A stretch of DNA of 64,000 nucleotides from Trichomonas vaginalis G3 (lineage: Eukaryota; Parabasalia; Trichomonadida; Trichomonadidae): NCBI RefSeq assembly GCF_026262505.1, contig NC_067205.1, positions 17,174,001 to 17,238,000 on the forward strand, in the 5' to 3' direction. The notes under the pieces were generated by a model. That model ran no database searches. It was not told the DNA's origin and was given only the letters and a program-made list of their open reading frames with translations. This document shows positions 22,631 to 34,435 of this stretch, one piece after another. Made by a program: the position numbers and the translations under genes. Numbering within the stretch: position 1 is the first letter of the stretch; each line of letters begins with the position of its first letter.

Positions 22631-22860
22631 CTACATGAAGATGTGGGTTAACCAAAAAAATCCGATGGTTTCCCATATTCATGTAGATCTTCGAAAAAAT
22701 GAGCACCAAAAAAGCCAAAAAAATAGGCTTTTTATTGGATTTGTACACTAGATCAATAATCTATTTAGGATCTGACACTCTTTTTAGCCAGAGATATGAG
22801 GTCCTTTCTAGGAAAACGATCTATTCATCCAGAAAAAAAATGAATTATCGTTTTCCCCAG
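22631..22860. repeat. Decayed hairpin cluster
   Basis: Three imperfect inverted repeats follow one another: CTACATGA...TCATGTAG (about 22631-22686), CCAAAAAAGCC...GGCTTTTTATTGG (about 22707-22739) and GGAAAACGAT...ATCGTTTTCC (about 22811-22857). Arm and loop sizes resemble the intact arrays at 5.0 and 15.3 kb, but the stems hold several mismatches. Confidence 0.4.
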
Positions 22861-23646
22861 AAATTACATGGGGAGTGGTAAAAGTAAGGAAAATCTGGGT
22901 AATACGCCAAAAAATCACGACTTCTAGCCTTCTCATTATTGTCGTTAATCATGATTATTGAACAAATATATTTTTAATATTACTGAATTGAAACAAAATA
23001 ATAACATATGAACTTTAGTTCATTATTAAAAACAATACCATTGACTATCAAAAGTAAATTTACTTACATTTGATTGAATAATATTGTTTTGTTATATAAT
23101 GCACTAGAGTACATATGTTTATATCTCTTCTGTGAATGATAATATTAACTTAGAGTGATTTTTTTGATATTTTGCTGTTTCATCTGATGCTGTTGAGAAT
23201 CTTTTTTCTTTTGATAAGAAGTTTAAGTAATCTTAATATACATTGCTAAACCAAGTTCTGTAGGATGGATTTTGAAAGAGTTAATGTATAGTTCGCTGAA
23301 TAATTTGATGTCTTTGAAATTTTGAAGTTAATTTATCAGGAAATGACTATGCATTCTTCTTATTTGCTTGTGTTATACATAGTTTTCGTGATCCTATCCT
23401 TTTTAAGCATGCGTTGAAGTTGGGAAAATATGGAATCTCACAAAAATAATGTAATACATTGAAGGGATGCTAGTTTTCATTGAGGGTAATATTGAGTTCA
23501 TCATTTATGTGCTGAGATTAGTTGTTCAGTACCAACAAAATACTTTCCCAAAATAATCCCAACATATAGAAAATTTTGTATGAACCAATTCAAATTCTTT
23601 TCCCAATTCTCCTATTGAATTTCGATAGAGTTTTATCACTTCATTA

Positions 23647-24387
23647 ATGGATAAAGCATCCCTCGCTCAACAATCTGTTGGTTCAATTGTTGCTAACAGC
23701 TTCTCAACAGCTAATGTCTTTGCAAAATTCGGCATTGACTTTTGCTGCCATGGTTATGTAAAATTATTAGACGCTTGCAAGACCGCAAAAGTCCCACTTG
23801 ATACAGTTTACGACGCTCTTATGGAGAACGAGAAGAGCCAGAAGTCAAATGGTATCGAATTCTCAAAGTGGCCACTTGATTTGTTGATCGATTACGTTCT
23901 TAAGACACACCACCGCAACATTCGCAAATACGGTCCAGAAACACTTAAGCTTATCAGCAAGGTCGTCAAAGTTCATGGCGAAAAACATCCAGAGTTACAT
24001 GAAGTTAAGAAGAACTTCCTCAACTCTCTCAATGACCTAGAAAACCACTTACAGAAGGAAGAACAAGTCTTATTCCCATTCGTATACCAACTTTGCGAAG
24101 CTGATGCAAAGGGATTAACAATGGGCAGAATGCACTGCATGACTGTTGATAATCCAATCAGAGTTATGATGGAAGAACACGAGAATGAAGGTGCTAGATA
24201 CTTCCATATGGCTAAACTCACAAATAACTACACAGCTCCTGCTGATGGCTGCAACTCTTATAAACTTGCTTACAGCCAGATTAAGCAGTTCAATGAAGCT
24301 TTGTTTGAACATATTCATATAGAAAATAACCTCATCTTCCCTCAGGCTTCTGCTCTTGAGAAGAAAATTGTTTTTGGTGCTGAATAA
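23647..24387 (+). CDS. Di-iron iron-sulfur cluster repair protein (RIC/ScdA/YtfE family)
   Basis: A 246-residue protein. The N-terminal ScdA domain carries VGSIVANSF and KFGIDFCCHG (C33, C34). The C-terminal hemerythrin-like four-helix bundle has candidate iron ligands H88/H89, H110/H114, H134 with E138, H178 with E182, and H222/H224 with E226. Family members restore damaged iron-sulfur clusters after nitric oxide or oxidative stress, and RIC paralogues are reported in T. vaginalis. The family is mainly bacterial, so an origin by transfer is likely (inference). Length is normal and the gene looks intact. A perfect initiator, TTCATTA, sits 4 bases before the ATG, implying a very short 5' leader. 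Codon use is GC-richer than the surrounding DNA. Confidence 0.93.
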   Translation: MDKASLAQQSVGSIVANSFSTANVFAKFGIDFCCHGYVKLLDACKTAKVPLDTVYDALMENEKSQKSNGIEFSKWPLDLLIDYVLKTHHRNIRKYGPETLKLISKVVKVHGEKHPELHEVKKNFLNSLNDLENHLQKEEQVLFPFVYQLCEADAKGLTMGRMHCMTVDNPIRVMMEEHENEGARYFHMAKLTNNYTAPADGCNSYKLAYSQIKQFNEALFEHIHIENNLIFPQASALEKKIVFGAE

Positions 24388-24937
24388 AATTATAAATGAG
24401 TCTTCCTAATTTTATCCACCTCTTTTTTTAATTATTTTTCCATACAGTTCATTAGACCTTCATAGTATTAAAAAAACAACAAGTTCCATATGAAACCAGA
24501 ATATGAAGAGACAAAATCGTCATCTTTTCAATATCAATGCTTTTGAATTGTCCAATAATTTTCCAATATTTCCAATAAATAATATTGAATCAGATTTTAA
24601 AACCAAACCCATGTACAAAATGCAACAGAGAGTTTACAAAGCTGCCTGTATGTAGAGCAATATTTTGATCTAAAGAATTCTTATATGATATACTGAGTAA
24701 ATCAAAAATGCGAATTGCACCATGCAATTTAAACGAAGAGTTATTGTAGATTTAATGAGAAACAAACAAAATTTATGATAATTTTTAGAAAATTTTATGA
24801 CTCCGTTTTACTTTTACTCGAAAATCAGTACGTATAAGAATTACCCTTATTGACCTTTATCATGAAACTATTTCTCGTGATATCAGTTGTGACTTAAAGA
24901 CGATAAAAAACAACTCAAAAAAATTAAAAAATTAAAT

Positions 24938-25010
24938 TGCTTTCGGTGAGGCTCGAACTCGCGACCTTAGGATTATGAGACCTACGCTCTACCTACTGAG
25001 CTACGAAAGC
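24938..25010 (-). tRNA. tRNA-Met, elongator (anticodon CAT)
   Basis: The minus strand forms a full cloverleaf. The acceptor GCTTTCG/CGAAAGC is perfect, with A73. The D stem is GCTC/GAGC with loop AGTAGGTA. The anticodon arm is TAGGT-CTCATAA-TCCTA. The T arm GCGAG-TTCGAGC-CTCAC has one mismatch. The sequence is close to eukaryotic elongator tRNA-Met. No intron. Confidence 0.93.
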
Positions 25011-25530
25011 AATACATTTGGTTCAAAAAAGTTTTGTTTTTGATAAAAAATTGCCATTTTTCTTCCATGTTTAATTAATCAATCATTGAAATATGGATCC
25101 CTGTGATATACTGTACGTCGCCATGTAATATTATTCATGAATTTTATGTGAACGATATTTTCATTTCAATTCGAAACTCACAAACGATAATCGCATCTGA
25201 TTTTTATAACCTTGCATCTAATTTACCCGTCGTTTCCATTATTTAGTTACAGGCAATTTTTCTTTTCTGAACTCTCTCAACACAACAATAAGTTGGCCAA
25301 AGAGATTTTTAATTCTAGTAAATATCATTACGGAGAGGCACATTTTATATTCGAGATTAATCGTCAGTCGTTATCGATATTCACTCTGAAAATGAAATCA
25401 CTTTTGAATGATCTACATTTTTTTTAAAGAAAAAAAATTCATGTAAACACAAAACTGCGCAATAGTAAATTAAACATTTTCACATATGCCAATATTGCAT
25501 AAAAACAAATTTTCCTTTTCAAGTTTCAAG
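25011..25530. other. Spacer upstream of the integrase transposon
   Basis: AT-rich, no gene recognised. A 71-codon frame at 25,212-25,427 lacks any domain or initiator support. Confidence 0.5.
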
Positions 25531-26130
25531 CAATATTTTTCAAATTGTTATAGACCGAAAATAGATTTTTTCGGTTTTCTCTTCAAATAATTGAAAGAAT
25601 GATACTATTATAGGTTTATTATATTATATAGCATATAATCATGCTATAGCCGAAAATTATAAGTTTTGAGAAGATTGAATATAACACAAATAAATTTGAA
25701 TGTAAGTTAAATTGCTTGTTGTTTTTAATAGCTATTTAATGAGAAATCCAATATTGCAAAATTCAAATTGAATGATTGAAAGAACAGAAAAAGTCATTCT
25801 TTTCAATTTCGAATATGTTTCATTGTATTTATAATTATATGGCAAATAAGATATTTAAACTTGATTTTTGAAGGAAAATTCACAAAATTGAATAAATTCA
25901 AATAATTTTTATTCAAAAATAAACTAGTTATTTGAGTTTAATACTAATTATCTATTCAAACTACAAAGTTTGTAATTTAAAATATTTTGTGAGATCAGAT
26001 TGAATTAATTCAAGGTTCTTTTCAATTAATATTCATGACCATATTACGCATTTTCGAACATTCTAAACCAAATATATAAAAATGGGAGACGAATGTTAAA
26101 TTTGCTAGACATGGGGGAGTTGTCTGCAAA

Positions 26131-26625
26131 GTTTTAGCTCTTATCTCTAACAAAAAATTAATTTTTTAAAAAAATGACCGAATACGTTTCACAGCGAGAA
26201 AAAAATAAAAGGCAAGATAGAATTTTCTAGACATAAAGAAGTTGTTTACCGAGTTTTAGCTCTTATCTCTAACAAAAAATTAATTTTTAAAAAAAATGAC
26301 CGAATACGTTTCACAGCGAGAAAAAATAAAAGGCAAGATAGAATTTTCTAGACATAAAGAAGTTGTTTACCGAGTTTTAGCTCTTATCTCTAACAAAAAA
26401 TTAATTTTTAAAAAAATGACCGAATACGTTTCACAGCGAGAAAAAAATAAAAAGGCAAGATAGAATTTTCTAGACATAAAGAAGTTGTTTACCGAGTTTT
26501 AGCTCTTATCTCTAACAAAAAATTAATTTTTTAAAAAAATGACCGAATACGTTTCACAGCGAGAAAAAAATAAAAGGCAAGATAGAATTTTCTAGACATA
26601 AAGAAGTTGTCTACCAAGTGTCAGC
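26131..26625 (+). repeat. 121-base tandem repeat, left array (4 copies)
   Basis: Copies begin at about 26131, 26253, 26374 and 26495, each running from GTTTTAGCTCTTATCTC through GACCGAATACGTTTCACAG. They differ mainly in A-run length. The first copy has a variant start that grades into the transposon arm. Confidence 0.92.
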
Positions 26626-27026
26626 TGTTACTTCTTCTCAATACTGATATAAAATAAAAATCTTTATTATTTATTTAACCTTTATTGTTTCATTAAACTT
26701 CATTTATTTTATATTATAGTTTTATTCTTTTAGCTACTTGTAAAATAATCTAATTTTATATCATCATTTTACCGGATTATTCTTCAGTACATCGATTGTG
26801 TATCTAAAATAATATTATTATCCTTATTCTGTTTTTCCAAAATTCTTTTAAATATCTTTTTTGGTTAGATTACTTTATACTTTTTACTTTTATTTTTTAA
26901 TTTCAAAAAAAAATTTGGTGATTGTTCTATTCTGTTACAATGTGCATTATCATATTCTAATGAATTATTCATTACATACATTTAAAAAAACTTGTTAAAA
27001 ATGAAATTAAAAAATTATGTTTATTA

Positions 27027-28001
27027 TTACGCTGTGAATGTGTCAACAGCGGTCATGCCTGTATCTGTATCCCATATTTGCCACAACCTTTCTGTATCTG
27101 CATTTGTGTATTTCGGTTTCAGCTGATACATTTGATTTGGCGTGTAATTTGTTCCGGTTAATGGATTAATTGGGAGATCTTCATGCGGTGTGTTATTATT
27201 GTACTCCCAAATAAAGGCAGGAATGGCCTGAATGCTTTGGCAGCGCTCCAATGTCGGCCAGAATCTCTCAATCTTCCCATTTTGGTAGGGAGAATGAGAG
27301 TCTGTATGCCGCCATTGGACGCCCCAAAGATCAAGTAGATCTTGAAAGGCGCCCCTATTTTCTGAACCGTTGTCGGTCCAGAAACAATAAGGGGCACCAA
27401 ATTCAATGAAGGCGGAAGCCGCAACGTTCGCTGTCGTCGCTGCCAGCATATCTGGTATTTGTATACACGCTAAGACTTTGCGGCTAAAATCGTCGATTAT
27501 GCCATAAATATACTGGCCACGAACACCCCTAAAATAATGAACATCTGCGTGCCAGATAAGATTGGGTGAAAGCGCCCAATATCTTACTGCTGTTTCTGCC
27601 CCGGCATGCTCTAATCGCGTCTTGGTGAAATGATTTTCTTTGAAGTATCTGCGTACTTCTCTATATGATACATCAATTTGTTGTAATTTCAAACGTTTCC
27701 ATTGTTTTGTTTGACCACAGGGAAAGGCCCAGTGGTCATGTATCACAGCAAGAGCTTTGATTTGGTCGTAGGGATTGACCCTACGACCTTTCTTGCCTTT
27801 AGGCAATGGGATATTCTGTAAGCTAAATTGATTTTGTAAAAAAGATTTTGAAACATCTAAATATTTGAAATCATTTGATTGAAGGGTTGGGGCGATGGGA
27901 ACATGGGTGCAAGCTTCTTCTCATGTCATTTTACCTTCTTCAATCTGATTGGAAATACCAATTAGGTAAATTCGATCGACATACCCTTTGTAAGGATTCA
28001 T
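27027..28001 (-). pseudogene. DDE (rve-fold) transposase with one premature TGA
   Basis: The true start is the ATG at 28001, because TCATTAGA (an initiator) lies just before it. The frame runs about 324 codons and is interrupted once by TGA (27921-27923, codon 27), where a Trp-type codon TGG is likely ancestral. Catalytic residues numbered from 28001 are D153 (IWHADVHYF), D210 (FWTDNGSEN) and E245 (NGKIERFW), with 34 residues between the last two. An N-terminal helical region with a basic patch (KGKKGRR) precedes the core. The fold is that of IS481/IS3-like and Ginger/Maverick integrases; the exact superfamily cannot be set here. It lies alone in the transposon and should act on its inverted termini. 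Confidence 0.85.
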
Positions 28002-28189
28002 TCTAATGAAGTACGTTAACAATCAAAATATTCTATAAGTGTCTAGTATGGAATTCAAAAGAATAAAGAAAATGGTAACGTAAATAAACGTATTATGAAA
28101 TAATTTATAATTAAAATGAAAAAAAAAGGAAAAATAATAAGTAAAGTGACTGGAAATGAAAATTAAAATCAGTGTACAGTTTTATTTTT

Positions 28190-30945
28190 TTCTCGCTGTG
28201 AAACGTATTCGGTCATTTTTTTAAAAATTAATTTTTTGTTAGAGATAAGAGCTAAAACTCGGTAAACAACTTCTTTATGTCTAGAAAATTCTATCTTGCC
28301 TTTTATTTTTTTCTCGCTGTGAAACGTATTCGGTCATTTTTTAAAAATTAATTTTTTGTTAGAGATAAGAGCTAAAACTCGGTAAACAACTTCTTTATGT
28401 CTAGAAAATTCTATCTTGCCTTTTATTTTTTTCTCGCTGTGAAACGTATTCGGTCATTTTTTTAAAAATTAATTTTTTGTTAGAGATAAGAGCTAAAACT
28501 CGGTAAACAACTTCTTTATGTCTAGAAAATTCTATCTTGCCTTTTATTTTTTTCTCGCTGTGAAACGTATTCGGTCATTTTTTTAAAAATTAATTTTTTG
28601 TTAGAGATAAGAGCTAAAACTCGGTAAACAACTTCTTTATGTCTAGAAAATTCTATCTTGCCTTTTATTTTTTTCTCGCTGTGAAACGTATTCGGTCATT
28701 TTTTTAAAAATTAATTTTTTGTTAGAGATAAGAGCTAAAACTCGGTAAACAACTTCTTTATGTCTAGAAAATTCTATCTTGCCTTTTATTTTTTTCTCGC
28801 TGTGAAACGTATTCGGTCATTTTTTTAAAAATTAATTTTTTGTTAGAGATAAGAGCTAAAACTCGGTAAACAACTTCTTTATGTCTAGAAAATTCTATCT
28901 TGCCTTTTATTTTTTTCTCGCTGTGAAACGTATTCGGTCATTTTTTTAAAATTAATTTTTTGTTAGAGATAAGAGCTAAAACTCGGTAAACAACTTCTTT
29001 ATGTCTAGAAAATTCTATCTTGCCTTTTATTTTTTCTCGCTGTGAAACGTATTCGGTCATTTTTTTAAAAATTAATTTTTGTTAGAGATAAGAGCTAAAA
29101 CTCGGTAAACAACTTCTTTATGTCTAGAAAATTCTATCTTGCCTTTTATTTTTTTCTCGCTGTGAAACGTATTCGGTCATTTTTTTAAAAATTAATTTTT
29201 TGTTAGAGATAAGAGCTAAAACTCGGTAAACAACTTCTTTATGTCTAGAAAATTCTATCTTGCCTTTTATTTTTTTCTCGCTGTGAAACGTATTCGGTCA
29301 TTTTTTTAAAAATTAATTTTTTGTTAGAGATAAGAGCTAAAACTCGGTAAACAACTTCTTTATGTCTAGAAAATTCTATCTTGCCTTTTATTTTTTTCTC
29401 GCTGTGAAACGTATTCGGTCTTTTTTTTAAAAATTAATTTTTTGTTAGAGATAAGAGCTAAAACTCGGTAAACAACTTCTTTATGTCTAGAAAATTCTAT
29501 CTTGCCTTTTATTTTTTTCTCGCTGTGAAACGTATTCGGTCATTTTTTTAAAAATTAATTTTTTGTTAGAGATAAGAGCTAAAACTCGGTAAACAACTTC
29601 TTTATGTCTAGAAAATTCTATCTTGCCTTTTATTTTTTTCTCGCTGTGAAACGTATTCGGTCATTTTTTTAAAAATTAATTTTTTGTTAGAGATAAGAGC
29701 TAAAACTCGGTAAACAACTTCTTTATGTCTAGAAAATTCTATCTTGCCTTTTATTTTTTTCTCGCTGTGAAACGTATTCGGTCATTTTTTTAAAAATTAA
29801 TTTTTTGTTAGAGATAAGAGCTAAAACTCGGTAAACAACTTCTTTATGTCTAGAAAATTCTATCTTGCCTTTTATTTTTTTCTCGCTGTGAAACGTATTC
29901 GGTCATTTTTTTAAAAATTAATTTTTTGTTAGAGATAAGAGCTAAAACTCGGTAAACAACTTCTTTATGTCTAGAAAATTCTATCTTGCCTTTTATTTTT
30001 TTCTCGCTGTGAAACGTATTCGGTCATTTTTTTAAAAATTAATTTTTTGTTAGAGATAAGAGCTAAAACTCGGTAAACAACTTCTTTATGTCTAGAAAAT
30101 TCTATCTTGCCTTTTATTTTTTTCTCGCTGTGAAACGTATTCGGTCATTTTTTTAAAAATTAATTTTTTTGTTAGAGATAAGAGCTAAAACTCGGTAAAC
30201 AACTTCTTTATGTCTAGAAAATTCTATCTTGCCTTTTATTTTTTTCTCGCTGTGAAACGTATTCGGTCATTTTTTTAAAAATTAATTTTTTTTAGAGATA
30301 AGAGCTAAAACTCGGTAAACAACTTCTTTATGTCTAGAAAATTCTATCTTGCCTTTTATTTTTTTCTCGCTGTGAAACGTATTCGGTCATTTTTTTAAAA
30401 ATTAATTTTTTGTTAGAGATAAGAGCTAAAACTCGGTAAACAACTTCTTTATGTCTAGAAAATTCTATCTTGCCTTTTATTTTTTTCTCGCTGTGAAACG
30501 TATTCGGTCATTTTTTTAAAAATTAATTTTTTGTTAGAGATAAGAGCTAAAACTCGGTAAACAACTTCTTTATGTCTAGAAAATTCTATCTTGCCTTTTA
30601 TTTTTTTCTCGCTGTGAAACGTATTCGGTCTTTTTTTTAAAAATTAATTTTTTGTTAGAGATAAGAGCTAAAACTCGGTAAACAACTTCTTTATGTCTAG
30701 AAAATTCTATCTTGCCTTTTATTTTTTTCTCGCTGTGAAACGTATTCGGTCGTTTTTTTAAAAATTAATTTTTTGTTAGAGATAAGAGCTAAAACTCGGT
30801 AAACAACTTCTTTATGTCTAGAAAATTCTATCTTGCCTTTTATTTTTTTCTCGCTGTGAAACGTTTTCGGTCATTTTTTTTAAAATTAATTTTTTGTTAG
30901 AGATAAGAGCTAAAACTTTGCAGACAACTCCCCCATGTCTAGCAA
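28190..30945 (-). repeat. 121-base tandem repeat, right array (23 copies)
   Basis: Twenty-three head-to-tail copies, each marked by CTCGCTGTGAAACG, in inverted orientation to the left array. Copies are almost identical, differing in T-run lengths and rare substitutions. The last copy has the same variant text as the left array's first copy (CAGACAACTCCCCCATG), which anchors the array to the inverted arm. Confidence 0.95.
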
Positions 30946-31929
30946 ATTTAACATTCGTCTCCCATTTTTATATATTTGGTTTAGAATGTTCGAAAATGCG
31001 TAATATGGTCATGAATATTAATTGAAAAGAACCTTGAATTAATTCAATCTGATCTCACAAAATATTTTAAATTACAAACTTTGTAGTTTGAATAGATAAT
31101 TAGTATTAAACTCAAATAACTAGTTTATTTTTGAATAAAAATTATTTGAATTTATTCAATTTTGTGAATTTTCCTTCAAAAATCAAGTTTAAATATCTTA
31201 TTTGCCATATAATTATAAATACAATGAAACATATTCGAAATTGAAAAGAATGACTTTTTCTGTTCTTTCAATCATTCAATTTGAATTTTGCAATATTGGA
31301 TTTCTCATTAAATAGCTATTAAAAACAACAAGCAATTTAACTTACATTCAAATTTATTTGTGTTATATTCAATCTTCTCAAAACTTATAATTTTCGGCTA
31401 TAGCATGATTATATGCTATATAATATAATAAACCTATAATAGTATCATTCTTTCAATTATTTGAAGAGAAAACCGAAAAAATCTATTTTCGGTCTATAAC
31501 ACAATATTTTTCAAATTGTTTTCTTGCAAAATAGTTTGGATATGACATAAACCTAAAAACAATAATAATGACCCATTATTTATCGGTTGTTATGAATTCA
31601 TTATTCATTCAAAAGTATAAATTCGAATAAATTCTTTATTGCCATCTAATAATTCTTTCGGATCTTTTCTCCACCTAACAGCTATTTTGAATATCCATTC
31701 AAATAACTAACCAAACAAGACTAAATCTTCACATACTAATGCTGAATCAAAATATCTAATTTTAGCGACCTTATACAAAATTAGATTTAGCGGAAAAATG
31801 AATATTCTCATTGAGTTACAACAAAATGATAAGAAAAATTTCTATTGAATTTAGTTAATTGAAAAACAAATATTTTTTTCAATACTCCATTCAATTTTTC
31901 ATTAGCTCAATATTTTCTATATATTAACT

Positions 31930-31939
31930 GAGTCATTTT
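31930..31939 (+). promoter_or_regulatory. Initiator of the protein kinase gene
   Basis: GAGTCATTTT directly precedes ATG 31940. TCATTTT matches the trichomonad initiator, placing transcription start at A31935, 5 bases before the ATG. Confidence 0.75.
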
Positions 31940-32902
31940 ATGGACAACGTGGTTATTCCAGACCATTCGGGTAGGTATAATTTTGTTAAAGTGATCAACA
32001 AAGGAGGGTTCTCCGTAATTTGTTTAGCTCAGGACTACAAAACGGGAGAACAGGTAGCTGTAAAAATTATCAACCGTGAAGATATGAAGGAAAACGATTT
32101 GATGGAATATCTTGAACGCGAGCTCAGATTAATTAGCAGGCTTTCTCATCCGAGCCTGCCCAAAATTTACGACATTATTTATGAAGAAAATTTAATAATG
32201 ATAATTATGGAATACTTGCCAAATGGAAACATCATAGAGCGCATACTTGAGAAGGAGTATTTTACTTTGAACAAACGAATCGAGGTTTGTTATTCAATTT
32301 TAGAAGGTCTTAACTATTTACACGAAAGAGGAATTGCCCATAGGGACATAAAGCCCGAAAACATAGTATTTGATAGCTATTTCAATCCTAAGCTTATTGA
32401 TTTCGGCTTTTCTTGTGAAATAACCGGAAAAAACGCTACATACTGTGGAACTCCAAGTTTTATGGCTCCTGAAATCATGCTCGGACAAAAATACGATGCA
32501 ATTAAAGCAGATATGTGGTCATTCGGTATAACAGCACACATCATCCTTACTCATGAGTATCCTATCTTGTTCAAGAACGAAACAGATCTCCTTAAGAACG
32601 TAAGAAACCATTCCCTCAAATTTCAGATTCTTATCCAAGGCAAATTAAGAAAGTTCATAGAGAGCTGTTTAGAGTTGAATCCAGAGCAAAGACCAACTGT
32701 AAGTGAACTCCTAGAGATGCTCAAGCCAATTGTGGAAGATAACTCCAGTGAATTAAGAGCTAAAAGTGAAAAAGCAATTTTACCGAAACTAAATATGGGC
32801 AAAAGATCAAATACATTTAACAAGAAGACAAAACTCATTCCAACAAGCAGAACTTGCAAGATAACTCCTATGATCAAAGTCAGATATTTCGGAGGATTAT
32901 AA
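31940..32902 (+). CDS. Serine/threonine protein kinase, CAMK-like
   Basis: A 320-residue protein, mostly kinase domain (about residues 13-265). The glycine loop is reduced (NKGGFS). The invariant lysine is K42 (VAVKII) and the helix C glutamate lies in LERELRLI. The catalytic loop is HRDIKPEN (H134-N141). DFG starts at D154, the activation segment has GTPSFMAPE (ending E178), and DMWSFGI follows. The HRDxKPEN lysine supports Ser/Thr specificity. A short basic C-terminal tail (KRSNTFNKKTKL) has no domain. All catalytic residues are present, so it should be active. CAMK-like kinases of this size are a large family in T. vaginalis. Substrates are unknown. Confidence 0.93.
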   Translation: MDNVVIPDHSGRYNFVKVINKGGFSVICLAQDYKTGEQVAVKIINREDMKENDLMEYLERELRLISRLSHPSLPKIYDIIYEENLIMIIMEYLPNGNIIERILEKEYFTLNKRIEVCYSILEGLNYLHERGIAHRDIKPENIVFDSYFNPKLIDFGFSCEITGKNATYCGTPSFMAPEIMLGQKYDAIKADMWSFGITAHIILTHEYPILFKNETDLLKNVRNHSLKFQILIQGKLRKFIESCLELNPEQRPTVSELLEMLKPIVEDNSSELRAKSEKAILPKLNMGKRSNTFNKKTKLIPTSRTCKITPMIKVRYFGGL

Positions 32903-33463
32903 GTAATATATCTTTATTGTATATTTTATTTATTATTCACTTATATATTGTTCATCATTTTTGTTTGGTATTGTTTAAAAGATTCCTGTAGTTTAATTTT
33001 AATTATTTTTTATATAAATTTTCATGGTTAATGTTTCAACACAAATAGGAAGCAACTATGACACCTAGATATTATAGTTCAAATCTGTAATCCGGTAATG
33101 GAAAATAAAAAAAATATATGAATTTAATATTATCACAAATTATAATAGTTCTATAACAATATACATATCATACAATAAATATTTTCATTAATAAATACAG
33201 TTGTCTTTTAACTATGATGTATTAAAAACATGTAGAATATCATGCTTTTTTATCTTTTAAAAAACTGCATAACCACTTTGCAAAGTGTTAAATATTACAA
33301 GAAAATATTTTTTTACATCCCAACAGTGAAATCAACAATGATTATTTGTTTGAATTGATGTCGCATAAATTTATTGAGGAATATTATACCAATTATATGA
33401 TTTATAAATACAAGACCTTCAATTTAAATTTATAATATTCGGTCAGCCTAATTTCTAATAAAA

Positions 33464-33907
33464 TTAAAGATATTTTAATACTTTTGTCGATGCTAATCGT
33501 GAAACTTTTGTAAAAGCTTGATTTAGAACTGTGTGTGATAAACTATCCATACATATGTATGATCCATGCACTTGATCATAAACTTGGCAGAGATTCGCGA
33601 ATTTTAACGCAATTGATCTCTTGAAATTAATACCATTGCGATGACAGTGGTCACGAATATACATCATAGCTTCTAAAGGAGTCATAAATTTTGCATTATT
33701 ACATAATTTTTTGTCAAATGGAATCAAAATTTCTCGGACAGTGTGATATTCAAATGTTTTAAATGGAAATGATAAGCTTGCTATTGGCTTAAGCTCCTCC
33801 TCACCTGCTTTTGGACTATTTTGATTATTTTCCGATGCGGCAACACCTGAATTATTGATCATTGGGAATATTTTGATAACCATTCGGTTATCGGTTTTTT
33901 TATACAT
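33464..33907 (-). CDS. Uncharacterised 147-residue protein
   Basis: I do not recognise a family. The protein has a flexible Asn/Glu-rich start and then a mixed alpha/beta part with two Cys/His-containing helices (YIRDHCHRNG, FANLCQVYDQVHG) and no signal or membrane segment. Composition is coding-like. No clear initiator precedes the ATG at 33907; a second in-frame ATG lies 8 codons on. The MULE inserted only about 55 bases upstream of this start, so it may have removed the native promoter. Confidence 0.55.
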   Translation of the reverse strand: MYKKTDNRMVIKIFPMINNSGVAASENNQNSPKAGEEELKPIASLSFPFKTFEYHTVREILIPFDKKLCNNAKFMTPLEAMMYIRDHCHRNGINFKRSIALKFANLCQVYDQVHGSYICMDSLSHTVLNQAFTKVSRLASTKVLKYL

Positions 33908-34435
33908 CAGAACAAATCAATTAAAATTCATATGAAAAAGAATATTATATGATACGAGTTAAGTTTGAAGGGCGCGTAAAGGGTTGGCGTCCTAAGGCGT
34001 CCTGATGTAAACTATTCAATTTTTGAGAAGTTTACACCATAATTGAATAGTTTATGGCGTCCTGAGAGGAGATTTCAATGGGTATGGCGTCCTAAAAAAT
34101 AGAAGAAAATGATTTTTTTCTCGATTTTTCTAGAAATTGAATTTTTTAAAAAAGAAAAAAAAAATCAAAACGTATACATTCAAGAAAGACTATAAATGAA
34201 GATTTTTCTATTTTTTTTCATTCTAAAACATTTTTTTTGGATAATTTTTTTTAATAAATATGTAAGAAAGATTGAAGAAAAAGTAAATTTACTTTAAGAA
34301 AATTCGTTTTACATGATGTAAGACCCATAATATAGATCCGTATTTTTCCCAAGTGAGCGGGGTATCTCCAATTCCAGCCCTATCGTCCTCCCAGTGTCAG
34401 TTTTCAATATAAAATCCAAATTTTTTTTGAAAATA

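Larger units (their letters stand above)
25546..31501. mobile_element. Integrase transposon with minisatellite-bearing inverted arms
   Basis: A 5,956-base element beginning TGTTATAGACCGAAAATAG and ending with the inverse, with TG...CA termini. It is flanked by the direct repeat CAATATTTTTCAAAT (25531-25545 and 31502-31516), read as a 15-base target duplication. The arms (about 25546-26130 and 30910-31501) are long, nearly perfect inverted repeats. Inside them lie inverted arrays of a 121-base repeat, 4 copies left and 23 right. The single gene, at 27027-28001 on the minus strand, is a DDE transposase. This copy is a recent insertion judging from its perfect target duplication, but its transposase has a premature stop. 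Confidence 0.85.
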
